From contig DHYU01000023.1 in NCBI GenBank assembly GCA_002415485.1, positions 1-32,345 on the forward strand: DNA of 32,345 nucleotides, given 5' to 3'. Below the pieces are notes generated by a model. That model did not search any database and had not been told where the DNA came from. It saw only the letters and a list, made by a program, of their open reading frames with translations. Shown piece by piece: positions 1-8,962 of this stretch. The stretch's first letter is position 1; each line of letters opens with the position of its first letter. This DNA is from Proteobacteria bacterium UBA5122. Lineage in GTDB: Bacteria; Pseudomonadota; Gammaproteobacteria; Tenderiales; Tenderiaceae. The translations under genes were made by a program, and so were the position numbers.

Positions 1-510
1 CTGGTGCGCGGCAAGACCGGCCGCGTCAACGGCCACCTGATCGCGCTGCTGACGCTGATGAAGGGCCAGTGCCTGGCCTACAACAAGGACAATCAGGAAG
101 ACAAGGAGCCGCTGTTCGACACCATCGATACGCTGCGTGGCTCGCTCAAGGTCTATGCCGACATGATGGCGGCGATCACCGTCAAACGTGAGCGCATGGA
201 GAAGGCGGCGTTGCAGGGTTTCTCGACTGCCACCGATCTGGCCGATTACCTGGTGCGCAACGGCGTGCCGTTCCGCGACGCCCACGAGGTGGTCGGTAAG
301 GCGGTACGTCTGGGGGTCGATACGGGGCGTGATCTGGCCGAAATGAAGCTGGAAGAACTGCAACAGTTCTCAAATGCGATCCATGCGGATGTATTTGAAG
401 TGCTGACCCTGACCGGGTCGGTGTCTGCGCGCAATCACCTCGGTGGCACTGCGCCTGAGCAGGTGAAGGCCGCCGTGGCGCGGGCGCGCCAGCGGCTGGC
501 CAGTCAATAA
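1..510 (+). CDS. argH: Argininosuccinate lyase, C-terminal part (5' truncated by window edge)
   Basis: Final enzyme of arginine biosynthesis, splitting argininosuccinate into arginine and fumarate in the cytoplasm. The reading frame is open from base 1, so only the last 169 residues are present. They align by eye with the end of E. coli ArgH: GKTGRVNG, LAYNKDNQEDKEPLFD, the DLADYLVRNGVPFRDAH block and the QQFSNAIHADVF block. The catalytic serine loop lies just upstream, outside the window. The stop TAA is followed after six bases by the stop of the convergent GGDEF gene, with no obvious terminator between them. Identity is secure; the N-terminal part cannot be assessed. Confidence 0.96.
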   Translation: MVRGKTGRVNGHLIALLTLMKGQCLAYNKDNQEDKEPLFDTIDTLRGSLKVYADMMAAITVKRERMEKAALQGFSTATDLADYLVRNGVPFRDAHEVVGKAVRLGVDTGRDLAEMKLEELQQFSNAIHADVFEVLTLTGSVSARNHLGGTAPEQVKAAVARARQRLASQ

Positions 511-516
511 GGCTGA

Positions 517-1317
517 TTAGGCGGCGACCACCGTTGTGCCTGCCGATCTTGCGGCAGCCACGCGGTCGGTGACGCGCTTCAACAGCAGGTTGGCATCGTC
601 GCCCTTATCCCAGGCGGCCACGCCGCAGTAGCATTTGACAGGGATGCCATCGATTTCGAGGTTCGCCACCTTGTCGGCAATCTTGTCGGCCAGGTTGATG
701 GCCGCATCGTGGCCGGTCTCTGGCAGGATCATCAGGAAGTCGGCACCGTCATAACGACCGATGATGTCGGCCCAGCGTAGTTGGTCCATCAATAACTGGC
801 CAACGCGGGTCCAGACGGTCTCTGAATCGATGCCTTTGACGGCATCGACGCTGAGCTTGACCAGCGACAGCGGGTTGCCGTAGCGGCGGCTGCGAGATAC
901 CAGCGGATCCAGGCCCTGCAGCAGTGCGCGACGATTGGGCAGGCCGGTGATCTGGTCGCGGGTGGTCAGTTGTTGCAGGTCTTCCGTCAGCTTGTCGCAT
1001 TCCTGTTTCAGGCGCTGGGCCTCGGTGACATCGAGATAAAAATGGGTGCGGCCGCTGCCGGTGTTTTCGCAGCGACTGCTCAGCCAGCGTTGTTCGTCGC
1101 CGTGCTGCAGCAAAATCAACTCTGGCGGATCAAGCAGCATCGCCTTCAACTCACAGGGCATGTCGTCGCCGAGTGCGCTTGCATCGCCTAAGCCAAGAAA
1201 CTTGACCAGGGTTTGGTTGAACCACTGAATATTCCGTTGCTCGTCGAGCAATAATATCCCTATCGGCGCTTGAGAGAGTGTTTCTCTGGCTGCGCTAAGT
1301 TGAAGCTGATCCGTCAT
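517..1317 (-). CDS. PAS-GGDEF protein with degenerate active-site motif
   Basis: A 266-residue cytoplasmic protein with a PAS-like sensor at about residues 10-100, a short helical linker, and a GGDEF domain from about 115 to the end. The domain entry DQITGLPNRR (121-130) is well preserved. The signature that should read GGDEF is DGADF (190-194), so the third, metal-binding acidic position is alanine. The upstream DxDxFK element reads SVDAVK, so its first aspartate is serine. In active diguanylate cyclases these acidic residues bind the two metal ions, so this protein probably makes no c-di-GMP and may act as a sensor or GTP/c-di-GMP-responsive scaffold. No transmembrane segment is visible. 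It is divergent from cyaA, with 258 bases between the start codons. Confidence 0.85.
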   Translation of the reverse strand: MTDQLQLSAARETLSQAPIGILLLDEQRNIQWFNQTLVKFLGLGDASALGDDMPCELKAMLLDPPELILLQHGDEQRWLSSRCENTGSGRTHFYLDVTEAQRLKQECDKLTEDLQQLTTRDQITGLPNRRALLQGLDPLVSRSRRYGNPLSLVKLSVDAVKGIDSETVWTRVGQLLMDQLRWADIIGRYDGADFLMILPETGHDAAINLADKIADKVANLEIDGIPVKCYCGVAAWDKGDDANLLLKRVTDRVAAARSAGTTVVAA

Positions 1318-1339
1318 CTTGCAAAAATCCTCTGAACCC

Positions 1340-1380
1340 AGTACCTAAGTAATTTGGTACTTTATCGCAATCTGCGGTAA
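1340..1380. promoter_or_regulatory. Two adjacent inverted repeats in the GGDEF/cyaA divergent region
   Basis: AGTACC (1340-1345) and GGTACT (1356-1361) form a perfect 6-base dyad around a 10-base centre. Immediately after it, TTATCGCA (1362-1369) and TGCGGTAA (1373-1380) form a 7-of-8 dyad around three bases. Both lie between the divergent start codons at 1317 and 1576, where operators would be expected. I cannot name a regulator; CRP-like TGTGA/TCACA dyads were looked for and not found. Confidence 0.3.
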
Positions 1381-1575
1381 GAGGTAAGTCCGGACTGTAC
1401 AAGTGATTACTGATGTCTACAGGCAGATATGATTTCTGTTCTGTGTCAAAATGGATGCTGTGATCTAGAAGCCACTGATTTACTTCGCAATAACATAGGA
1501 ATTATCCTTGGCGAGTGCCAATTTTTCTCAGGTTTGGCTATCCACGTCCGATATCCACCGTGTTGGGGGCAAGCC

Positions 1576-4470
1576 ATGCAAAAAGCTTTGAGCAATATCC
1601 AGTTCGCTGAGGTCGACGCACTTAAAAAGCGTTTCCTTATGATCAATCGCGAGCGTCTGCGTCGTGGCGAAGACTGCATGCGCAGCAGTCAGCGGGACTT
1701 TCTCGACTTCCTGCCCTTGTTGTTCCATATCAATCATCCACGCCTGCCAGGTTATACCTCGAAAGATTCGCCGGCAGGTATTTGCGATTACGCCCCCAGT
1801 CAGCGCGCATTGCAGGCGGCCAATAAATATATCAATCGTTTTGAATATAAGAAAAAGGCGATGCCGCGTTACGACATCATCTCGATGTTTCTGATGGGCA
1901 GCAGCGGTACGGTCGCTTATTCACGTAGCAGTGACTTTGATATTTGGTTATGTCATCAGCACGATTTGTCGAGTCAGCAGCTTGCCGAGTTGCAGGCCAA
2001 GTGCACGGCGATCGAAGAATGGGCTGATGGCAAGGGGCTGGAGGTCCACTTCTTTTTGATGGACCCAGAGCGCTTTCGTCAGGGTGAGATTGTTGACCTC
2101 TCATCGGAAAGTAGTGGTACTGCGCAATATTATTTGTTGTTGGAAGAGTTTTATCGCACCAGTCTGTTGATTGCCGGGCGTTATCCTGCATGGTGGCTGG
2201 TACCGGCGGAGCATGAAGCCAATTATCAGGCATATCTTCAAAATTTGATTGAGCGTCGGATTATCACCGAAGGAGAGTGTATCGACTTTGGCGGTATTCC
2301 AACGGTGCCCGCAGAAGAGTTTTTCGGTGCGGCGCTGTGGCAATTGTTCAAGGGGATCGATTCGCCATATAAATCGGTGCTCAAGCTATTGTTGATGGAG
2401 GTCTATGCCAGTGAATATCCGGATATAGAACTCCTTTGTTTGCGTTATAAGCGGGCAATTCATGCGGGCGAAAATGATCTGGATCGTCTTGATCCGTACA
2501 TCATGTTGTATCGTCGCCTGGAAGAATATCTGGTCAAGCGCGATGAAGAAGAGCGTTTGGAGTTGGTACGTCGTTGTTTTTATATCAAGGTCAATCAACG
2601 TCTCAGTACACCAGAGCCTCGCGAGTTCGATTGGCGGCGCAGTGTTATCAGCAATATGGTCAATAGCTGGGGCTGGGAAGAGCATCAATTGGCATTGATG
2701 GATGATCGAGCCAATTGGAAGATCTTGCAGGTGCAGAATGAACGGGGTGTCTTGGTTAAAGAGTTGACCTATACCTATCAGTTCTTATCTGACTTCGGTC
2801 GTCAGCACGCACAGTTGGCCGCGATCAATCAAAAAGACCTTAATGCATTGGGCCGCAAGCTCTATGCTGCGTTTGAGCGGAAGAGTGGCAAGGTCGAAAT
2901 TATTAATCGTGGTATTTCTGAAAACGTACAGGAACGCCAATTGGCTTTTTACCAAATTCGGCAAAAAGGCGATAACGGTGGCTGGGCGGTGTTGTCAGGT
3001 GGTCCTCAGGGTGAAAGTGAAACCTCAGCCATGACACCTCTCAAACGCACCCGTCATTTGATGGAGGCGGTGGCGTGGGCACACTTCAATGGATTATTGA
3101 ACAGCAATACGATGCTGAAGGCAGTGTGTGTTCGTGGTGAGCTGACTGCGCAAGAGGTGCTGGAAACTACTCGTGCACTCGATAAGATTATGCCGCGCGA
3201 AAAAATATTACAGACAAATGTCGAAACACTTGGACGAGCGGTTTCGATCATGAGTGCGGCGATAGTCGTTAATTTTGGCGGAGACCCAAATGCTCAGGCG
3301 AGACGTGTTGGGCAGCATCTTGCCAGTAATCGCACAGATGCCTTTAGTTATGGTGGCATGTCAGAAAATCTTGTCTTCAGCATGGACCAGATCCTGATCA
3401 ATAGCTGGAAAGAGGTCATCGTTACTCATCACGAAGGTGTTGAGGGGATTCTTCAATGCATTAGTAATTACCTGCGGTGGTTGCCACCCTCGCGTGCAGT
3501 TATGCCGCCGATGCCCGAAGTGTTCTGTTTTTCAATGCAGCATACGGTGACAATACGTCAGCGTGTGGAGCGTATCTTTCAAGATGTCGTCGCCTGTTTT
3601 TATTCCGGCCCGGATGCGGTTAACAATCAGTTTATCTTCTGTATCGAGCGTTATTTCTTTGTGCTCTATTTTGAAGAAGATGTTTTGCGCTATCAGCGTT
3701 TGTCCGGCCACAGTGATCTGTTGCGCTATTTGAGCAAGGGGCGGCAGCGTTACGGAAAAGTGGTTATAGATAGTATGGCGTTGCAGGATACGGTGCTGCC
3801 ACTGATCTATAAACTCAACAAGCCGAATGTTGTGCAATTGTTCTTCAGAGAAGAGAATTCGCAGGCAGATGTGTATATCGTTGATGAACATGGCTCCATG
3901 TATTATCAACGCTCGGATTTTGCGAATACGGAACACCTGTTGGTGCAGTACAAACGTTTCTTTGACTCGATTCTTAATCGCCAACTGTTTCAAATCGGGA
4001 GTAGTCCTGTGGTTGATGTGGCCGAGAGTCGTGAGGTTGAGTACTACCGGATCAGTCGTGATCAGAATGGACGCTGGCAGGTTGGGCGTTGTGACGCAGA
4101 AAGATCTTCCAGTCGGGCGTATTTCAACATTCAGGTGTTGGCCGAAGAGCAGGAGGATGGTTCCAGTACCTTCCGCATCTATTGCGAAGACCAGGAGTTC
4201 TCATCGTTGGAACATGGTGGTCGGATGTTTCACGAGGCTGCGCGGTACATTTTGCTCAAGCGGGTCAGTGGTCAGTCTTATCCGATTTTTATTACCGACA
4301 TCGATTTGCCATCAGCGATGTTTGGCGAGTATGTCGATGGCAATCCGCCGCTGGTGGAGTTTCTCAATTACAAGCGTACGATCGAGGGTCGCCTCAATGC
4401 CGCGTTGAATGAGCTGTCTCGCGATCCTAATATCCTCAATTTTCCACCGAACGACAACCCTGCCACTTGA
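1576..4470 (+). CDS. cyaA: Class I adenylate cyclase
   Basis: Makes cAMP from ATP in the cytoplasm and so feeds CRP-type regulation. The 964-residue protein matches enterobacterial and pseudomonad CyaA along its length. The N-terminal LLFHINHPRLPGY block is followed by the nucleotidyltransferase-like loop GSSGTVAYSRSSDFDIW, whose Asp120 and Asp122 are the presumed metal ligands. Further blocks are LLLEEFYRTSLLIAGRYPAWW, EEFFGAALWQLFKGIDSPYK and the long regulatory C-terminal half (EVFCFSMQH, VVQLFFREEN). I chose ATG 1576 because GGGGG sits six bases upstream and family members start near this point. An in-frame ATG at 1429 would add 49 residues without family resemblance. The region from about 1430 to 4430 is visibly more AT-rich than its neighbours. 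Confidence 0.95.
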   Translation: MQKALSNIQFAEVDALKKRFLMINRERLRRGEDCMRSSQRDFLDFLPLLFHINHPRLPGYTSKDSPAGICDYAPSQRALQAANKYINRFEYKKKAMPRYDIISMFLMGSSGTVAYSRSSDFDIWLCHQHDLSSQQLAELQAKCTAIEEWADGKGLEVHFFLMDPERFRQGEIVDLSSESSGTAQYYLLLEEFYRTSLLIAGRYPAWWLVPAEHEANYQAYLQNLIERRIITEGECIDFGGIPTVPAEEFFGAALWQLFKGIDSPYKSVLKLLLMEVYASEYPDIELLCLRYKRAIHAGENDLDRLDPYIMLYRRLEEYLVKRDEEERLELVRRCFYIKVNQRLSTPEPREFDWRRSVISNMVNSWGWEEHQLALMDDRANWKILQVQNERGVLVKELTYTYQFLSDFGRQHAQLAAINQKDLNALGRKLYAAFERKSGKVEIINRGISENVQERQLAFYQIRQKGDNGGWAVLSGGPQGESETSAMTPLKRTRHLMEAVAWAHFNGLLNSNTMLKAVCVRGELTAQEVLETTRALDKIMPREKILQTNVETLGRAVSIMSAAIVVNFGGDPNAQARRVGQHLASNRTDAFSYGGMSENLVFSMDQILINSWKEVIVTHHEGVEGILQCISNYLRWLPPSRAVMPPMPEVFCFSMQHTVTIRQRVERIFQDVVACFYSGPDAVNNQFIFCIERYFFVLYFEEDVLRYQRLSGHSDLLRYLSKGRQRYGKVVIDSMALQDTVLPLIYKLNKPNVVQLFFREENSQADVYIVDEHGSMYYQRSDFANTEHLLVQYKRFFDSILNRQLFQIGSSPVVDVAESREVEYYRISRDQNGRWQVGRCDAERSSSRAYFNIQVLAEEQEDGSSTFRIYCEDQEFSSLEHGGRMFHEAARYILLKRVSGQSYPIFITDIDLPSAMFGEYVDGNPPLVEFLNYKRTIEGRLNAALNELSRDPNILNFPPNDNPAT

Positions 4471-4544
4471 TCCGCGTCGGGTGGTCGGCCTAATGGCAGC
4501 TACCCCTGCTTCGGTTTATACTTGCCGCTTTGCCTGAGGGGCGT

Positions 4545-4682
4545 ATGCGTACACTGTCGGTTCTTGCTCTCATCTTGTTTGTTGCTGTAGGCGTAACTGC
4601 CTGCGGCCAGAAAGGGGGGCTCTATTTTCCGCAAGAGCAGGAAGTGAGCGCTGAAACCGCGTCAGGGCAAACCGATCAGTAG
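4545..4682 (+). CDS. lptM: LptM (YifL)-type small lipoprotein
   Basis: A 45-residue outer-membrane lipoprotein. After a short MRT start there is a hydrophobic signal ending in the lipobox VTAC, with the lipidated cysteine at residue 20. The mature N-terminus CGQKGGLYFP matches the diagnostic CGLKGPLYFP of E. coli LptM, which helps the LPS translocon LptD/LptE mature its disulfides. The rest is a short polar tail. A GAGGGG Shine-Dalgarno lies just three bases before the ATG, unusually close. The gene lies between cyaA and lysA, its usual place in many gammaproteobacteria, and ends 15 bases before lysA, so the two are probably co-transcribed. Confidence 0.88.
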   Translation: MRTLSVLALILFVAVGVTACGQKGGLYFPQEQEVSAETASGQTDQ

Positions 4683-4697
4683 TCACCCGGAGTCATC

Positions 4698-5954
4698 ATG
4701 GATTTTTTTGAATATCGCCAAGGCACCCTCTACGGCGAAGATTTAGACCTCAACCAGATTGCCGCCCAATTCGGTACCCCGTGTTACGTCTATTCACGTG
4801 CGACCATCGAACGCCATTGGCATGCCTTTGATGATGCCTTTGGTGATCATCCGCACCTGGTCTGCTATGCGGTCAAGGCCAATTCCAATCTCGCGATCTT
4901 GCAGCTGATGGCGCGTCTTGGTTCCGGCTTCGACATCGTCTCGGTTGGTGAATTGGAGCGTGTATTACAGGCCGGCGGCGACGCGGGCAAGGTGGTGTTC
5001 TCCGGCGTTGCCAAGCGCAGCGATGAGATGCGCCGTGCGCTGGAGGTCGGCATCAAGTGTTTCAACGTCGAATCGATCCCGGAGCTGGAGCGCCTGAACG
5101 AGGTCGCTGGCGAGGTGGGGCTACGGGCGCCGGTATCGCTGCGCGTCAATCCCGATGTCGATGCCGAGACGCACCCCTATATCTCGACCGGGCTCAAGGA
5201 AAACAAGTTCGGCATTGATTTCAGCGCCGCGCTCGATACCTATCGTCGCGCCCAATCGATGCCTAACCTGAACGTGATCGGCATCGACTGTCACATCGGT
5301 TCGCAGCTGACCAAGCTCAGCCCCTTCGTCGATGCGCTGCAGCGCGTATTGGCCCTGATCGACACGCTGGCTGACGAAGGCATCCAGATTCAGCATCTGG
5401 ATATCGGCGGTGGCCTTGGCATCTGCTATAAGGACGAGACGCCGCCGTCGCCTGCCGAATACGCCGCCGCCGTGCGCGCACAACTGCAGGACCGCGCACT
5501 GGAGATCATGGTCGAGCCGGGGCGCGCCATCGTCGGCAATGCCGGCGTGTTGCTGACTCGCATCGAATACCTGAAGCCGACGCCACACAAACACTTCGCC
5601 ATCGTCGATGCGGCGATGAATGACCTGATGCGGCCCTCGCTCTACAAGGCCTGGCAGGCGATCATCCCGGTCAATCAGCGCAGCGATGTGCCTAGCATGA
5701 ACTACGATATCGTCGGCCCCGTCTGCGAGACAGGTGACTTTCTCGGCAAGGACCGCGAGCTGGCCATCGATACCGGCGACCTGCTGGCGGTGCGTGGCTC
5801 CGGAGCCTACGGCTTTAGCATGAGTTCCAACTACAACTCGCGGCCACGGGTGGCCGAGGTCTTGATCGATGGCGAGCGGGCGCATCTGGTGCGTGCGCGC
5901 GAGCAGATCAGCGATCTCTATGCGGGTGAACAGCTGCTGCCGGACGAGGCCTGA
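4698..5954 (+). CDS. lysA: Diaminopimelate decarboxylase
   Basis: Last step of lysine biosynthesis: PLP-dependent decarboxylation of meso-diaminopimelate to lysine. The 418-residue length is normal for the family. The PLP lysine is Lys60 in CYAVKANSN. Also visible are the barrel motif DCHIGSQ, the phosphate-binding GGGLGI, the substrate-binding EPGRAIVGNAG, the CETGDFLGKDR loop that supplies the active-site cysteine across the dimer, and GAYGFSMSSNYNSRPR. It follows lptM and shares one base with the next gene (TGATG junction), indicating translational coupling to the methyltransferase. dapF, the usual downstream neighbour in many relatives, is not here. Confidence 0.96.
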   Translation: MDFFEYRQGTLYGEDLDLNQIAAQFGTPCYVYSRATIERHWHAFDDAFGDHPHLVCYAVKANSNLAILQLMARLGSGFDIVSVGELERVLQAGGDAGKVVFSGVAKRSDEMRRALEVGIKCFNVESIPELERLNEVAGEVGLRAPVSLRVNPDVDAETHPYISTGLKENKFGIDFSAALDTYRRAQSMPNLNVIGIDCHIGSQLTKLSPFVDALQRVLALIDTLADEGIQIQHLDIGGGLGICYKDETPPSPAEYAAAVRAQLQDRALEIMVEPGRAIVGNAGVLLTRIEYLKPTPHKHFAIVDAAMNDLMRPSLYKAWQAIIPVNQRSDVPSMNYDIVGPVCETGDFLGKDRELAIDTGDLLAVRGSGAYGFSMSSNYNSRPRVAEVLIDGERAHLVRAREQISDLYAGEQLLPDEA

Positions 5955-6616
5955 TGCAACGCCGCCCTGAGCCGGAGCTGATGACCGATCCGGCCCAGGC
6001 GGCGGCCTATGCGGCGGCTGACTTTAGCAGCGCCCACAATCTATTCATCGATCTGATCCGCCGCACCTTCGGCCCCGATCTACGCGGCCCGGCGCTGGAC
6101 CTGGGTTGCGGCCCCGGCGACATCGCCATCCGCTTTGCCCGCGCCTACCCTGACTGCACTGTCGATGGTATCGATGGCGCTCAGGCGATGCTCGACGCCG
6201 GGCGCGAGGCATTGGCGGTCAGCGGTGTCGCCGATCGTATCCAGCTGCGCCTGGGTTACCTGCCGCCCAGCGGCGCGCCCGTCAAACCTTATCCGATCCT
6301 GATCAGTAACAGCCTGTTGCATCACCTGCTCGAGCCGATGGTGATGTGGCAGAGCCTCAAACACTATGCCGCGCCGGGGGCGGTGGTGGCGATCATGGAT
6401 TTGGTCAGGCCGCAGAGTGAGGCGCGTGCGGCGGAGCTGGTGGCCGAATATGCCGCCGATGCGCCCGAGGTCTTGCGCCACGACTTTTATCATTCGCTGT
6501 TGGCGGCCTATCGACCATCAGAGATAGCGGCCCAGCTCGAGCAGGCGGGGCTCGGTCAGCTGCAGATCGAACTGCCGAGCGATCGCCATTGTTTTATCTA
6601 CGGGCGCTGCGATTAG
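5954..6616 (+). CDS. Class I SAM-dependent methyltransferase, substrate unknown
   Basis: A 220-residue soluble protein with a Rossmann methyltransferase core. Motif I is ALDLGCGPGDI (residues 47-57), followed by the acidic ribose-binding loop VDGIDGAQAML and the post-I/IV region LISNSLLHHLLEP. This layout resembles small-molecule methyltransferases of the UbiE/SmtA type, but no residue pattern identifies the substrate. Its start overlaps the lysA stop by one base, so it is probably translated with LysA. Its stop overlaps the stop of the convergent RCC1 gene by four bases. The place where dapF might be expected is thus taken by this gene; I see no link to lysine synthesis. Confidence 0.82.
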   Translation: MQRRPEPELMTDPAQAAAYAAADFSSAHNLFIDLIRRTFGPDLRGPALDLGCGPGDIAIRFARAYPDCTVDGIDGAQAMLDAGREALAVSGVADRIQLRLGYLPPSGAPVKPYPILISNSLLHHLLEPMVMWQSLKHYAAPGAVVAIMDLVRPQSEARAAELVAEYAADAPEVLRHDFYHSLLAAYRPSEIAAQLEQAGLGQLQIELPSDRHCFIYGRCD

Positions 6617-8952
6617 AGGGCCAGTTTGACTGGTCGCAGACGGTAGCCGCTGCCATCTCCAAGCTGATGGGTGGCCCTTCGTCCCCAGCAATACATCAAG
6701 CCCTTGGTGTCTACGGTGCGGATGCCGCAGCCATGGCGTTCGCTGAGACTGAAATCGGTCCACAGGCTGAAAAATGAGATCGCCTGCGGGTTGGCGGGTT
6801 CTTCCACGTCTTTGAGGCGGGACGTCAGTTGCATATGGCTATTGTCGCCCCAGCAAAAGGGTTGGCTATTGGTGGTGAGGCCGCAGCTGGAGTTGCCACG
6901 GGCATAGATTGAGTCCCACGAGGCCAGTTGAGTCAGGATGGGGGTGTTGCTGCTGGTGCCGACAAAGGTTGGATCACCGAGCTGACGCTGGCGGTTGCTG
7001 CCCCAGCAATAGACCCGGTTGTTTTCGGTCAAGCCGCAGGTGTGTTCGCTGCCCGTGGCGACGCTGACCCAGAGGACGCCGGCGACGTTTACTTGCTGCG
7101 GTGTGGCTGTTGATGCGATGGCGCCGACACCGAGTTGGCCTGACGCATTGTCACCCCAGCAATAGAGTGCCTTGGCTGTGTCGACAGCGCAGGTATGGCG
7201 TGGCCCCAGGGCGACCTGGCTCCAGGTGGTGCTATGGACCACTTCTGTAGGTATGCTGGTTTGACCGCCGGCGGTGCCATCGCCAAGCTGGCCGATGCCA
7301 TCATCACCCCAGCAGTAGAGCTTCTGGGCGCTGGAAAGGGCGCAGGTGTGGATGTTGCCTGCAACAACGCGTCGCCATGTGGTCACGACATCGGTCTCCT
7401 GTACCGGTGACCAGTTGGTTGCGGTATTGGATGTGTTTGTGGCCCCGGTTTGGTTGCGGTCATTGCGGCCCCAGCAGTAGAGCTGGCCGTCGGTGTTTTT
7501 GATGGCGCAGGTATAGAAATAACCTACGCTAACATCTGCCCACTGTTGTCCGGCCTCCACTTCAACCGGGATGGGGCTCGCGGCGAGCGTTTTGGTGCCG
7601 AGCTGTCCCCATTCGTTGAGGCCGCCACACCAGAGCGACTGGTTGTGTTTGATGGCGCAGGTATGGGTATTACCGGTCCGCACCATGTCCCAGTCTTTGC
7701 CGGTGTTGAACTCGGTGGGGGTGAGATACTCGAGTGCCGAGCCGTCACCCACCTGACCTTCTTCGTTCAAACCCCAGCAATAGAGTGCTTCAAAACGATC
7801 CAGGCCACAGGTGTGGATATCGCCGGCCGCAATTGACGCCCATTCGACATCTGCACCAATACGCACGGGTGAGGCCTGAATAAAGGTATTGCCATTGCCG
7901 ACCTGGCCGGCTTGATTGCGTCCCCAGCAGTAGAGTTCTGAGGCGTTATTGAGGGCACAGGTGTGGTAGTCCCCGCTACTGATGGCGGTCCAGTTGGTCG
8001 CCACACCGACCTTGATTGGGGCGTTATAGGTTGCGGTGGCACTTCCCTGGCCGATCTGGCCATAGCCGTTTGAACCCCAGCACCACAGGGTTTGGTCATT
8101 CAGGATGGCGCAGCTGTGTTCGACGCCGGCACTGACCTGTAACCAGTCTGATGCGTTAACCAGTGACGGCAGGGTCTCGTTGATCGAGGCATGACCCAGT
8201 TGGCCCAGGGTATTGTCACCCCAGCAATACAGTTTGCCGTTATTCAGGCCGCAACTATGACGGCCACCGGCTGATACGGTTTGCCAAGTGGTATCGGTCC
8301 CCACCTGGTTGGGTTGCCAATGGTCGGTAGTGTCGCTACTGCCCAGTTGGCCATTGATGTTTCTACCCCAGCACCAGAGGGTGCTGACGGTGCTGCTTTC
8401 CTGGCGGATGCCGCAGGTGTGGAGGCCGCCTGCGGAGACCGTCGTCCAATCCTTTGTGAGATTGGATGCCGGGATCTGGGTTGGGAAACGGTAGATGTTC
8501 AGATTGCCGTTACCTACCTGGCCGTAGTCATTTGCCCCCCAGCACAGGACTGCGCGATCTTTGGTTAAGCCGCAGCTGTGGCCATCGCCACCATCATAAA
8601 ACGCCCAATCGCTGCGGCTGCTGATATTGGCGGGTGCCGAATTGTTTAAGAAACGGCCGCTGGTGTCCGCGCCCCAACACCAGAGTGTACGGTTGCCCCT
8701 GACTGCACAGGCATAACCAGTGCCGGCGCCGACCATGATGATGCCGATCTCGGTGTCGTTGCCGCTGCCGGGGTCACGGCGTGGTTCTGGAGGGATGAAG
8801 GTGACATTTGGAATTGGGTTGTCTGTCGCCCGAGGATTCTTGGCGCTGGATTCGAAGCAGGCGCTCAGCGATAACACCAGCCCTGCCGCGCACAGGCCGA
8901 GCACGAGACGCTTGAGCGGTGTTGCCAGTGATATGAAAGATAGTCGGCTCAA
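6613..8952 (-). CDS. RCC1-repeat lipoprotein with 14 cysteine-paired repeats
   Basis: A predicted surface or periplasmic lipoprotein of about 779 residues. The N-terminus carries a signal with KR, a hydrophobic run and lipobox LSAC (Cys32). A low-complexity Pro/Asp linker follows, then from about residue 71 fourteen repeats of about 50 residues, each of the form sAGxxHTCal...LYCWGxNxxGQLG. This is the RCC1/regulator-of-chromosome-condensation repeat. Each repeat has two cysteines, in the HTC and CWG positions; in one repeat CWG is CGG. Fourteen repeats would fit two seven-bladed propellers. The start is uncertain: TTG 8952 gives a good signal peptide and clears trmL, whereas the only upstream ATG, 9030, overlaps trmL by 68 bases and precedes the signal with polar sequence. 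No clear Shine-Dalgarno is visible. Binding partner unknown. Confidence 0.85.
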   Translation of the reverse strand: MSRLSFISLATPLKRLVLGLCAAGLVLSLSACFESSAKNPRATDNPIPNVTFIPPEPRRDPGSGNDTEIGIIMVGAGTGYACAVRGNRTLWCWGADTSGRFLNNSAPANISSRSDWAFYDGGDGHSCGLTKDRAVLCWGANDYGQVGNGNLNIYRFPTQIPASNLTKDWTTVSAGGLHTCGIRQESSTVSTLWCWGRNINGQLGSSDTTDHWQPNQVGTDTTWQTVSAGGRHSCGLNNGKLYCWGDNTLGQLGHASINETLPSLVNASDWLQVSAGVEHSCAILNDQTLWCWGSNGYGQIGQGSATATYNAPIKVGVATNWTAISSGDYHTCALNNASELYCWGRNQAGQVGNGNTFIQASPVRIGADVEWASIAAGDIHTCGLDRFEALYCWGLNEEGQVGDGSALEYLTPTEFNTGKDWDMVRTGNTHTCAIKHNQSLWCGGLNEWGQLGTKTLAASPIPVEVEAGQQWADVSVGYFYTCAIKNTDGQLYCWGRNDRNQTGATNTSNTATNWSPVQETDVVTTWRRVVAGNIHTCALSSAQKLYCWGDDGIGQLGDGTAGGQTSIPTEVVHSTTWSQVALGPRHTCAVDTAKALYCWGDNASGQLGVGAIASTATPQQVNVAGVLWVSVATGSEHTCGLTENNRVYCWGSNRQRQLGDPTFVGTSSNTPILTQLASWDSIYARGNSSCGLTTNSQPFCWGDNSHMQLTSRLKDVEEPANPQAISFFSLWTDFSLSERHGCGIRTVDTKGLMYCWGRRATHQLGDGSGYRLRPVKLAL

Positions 8953-8962
8953 TTTGACGGGC

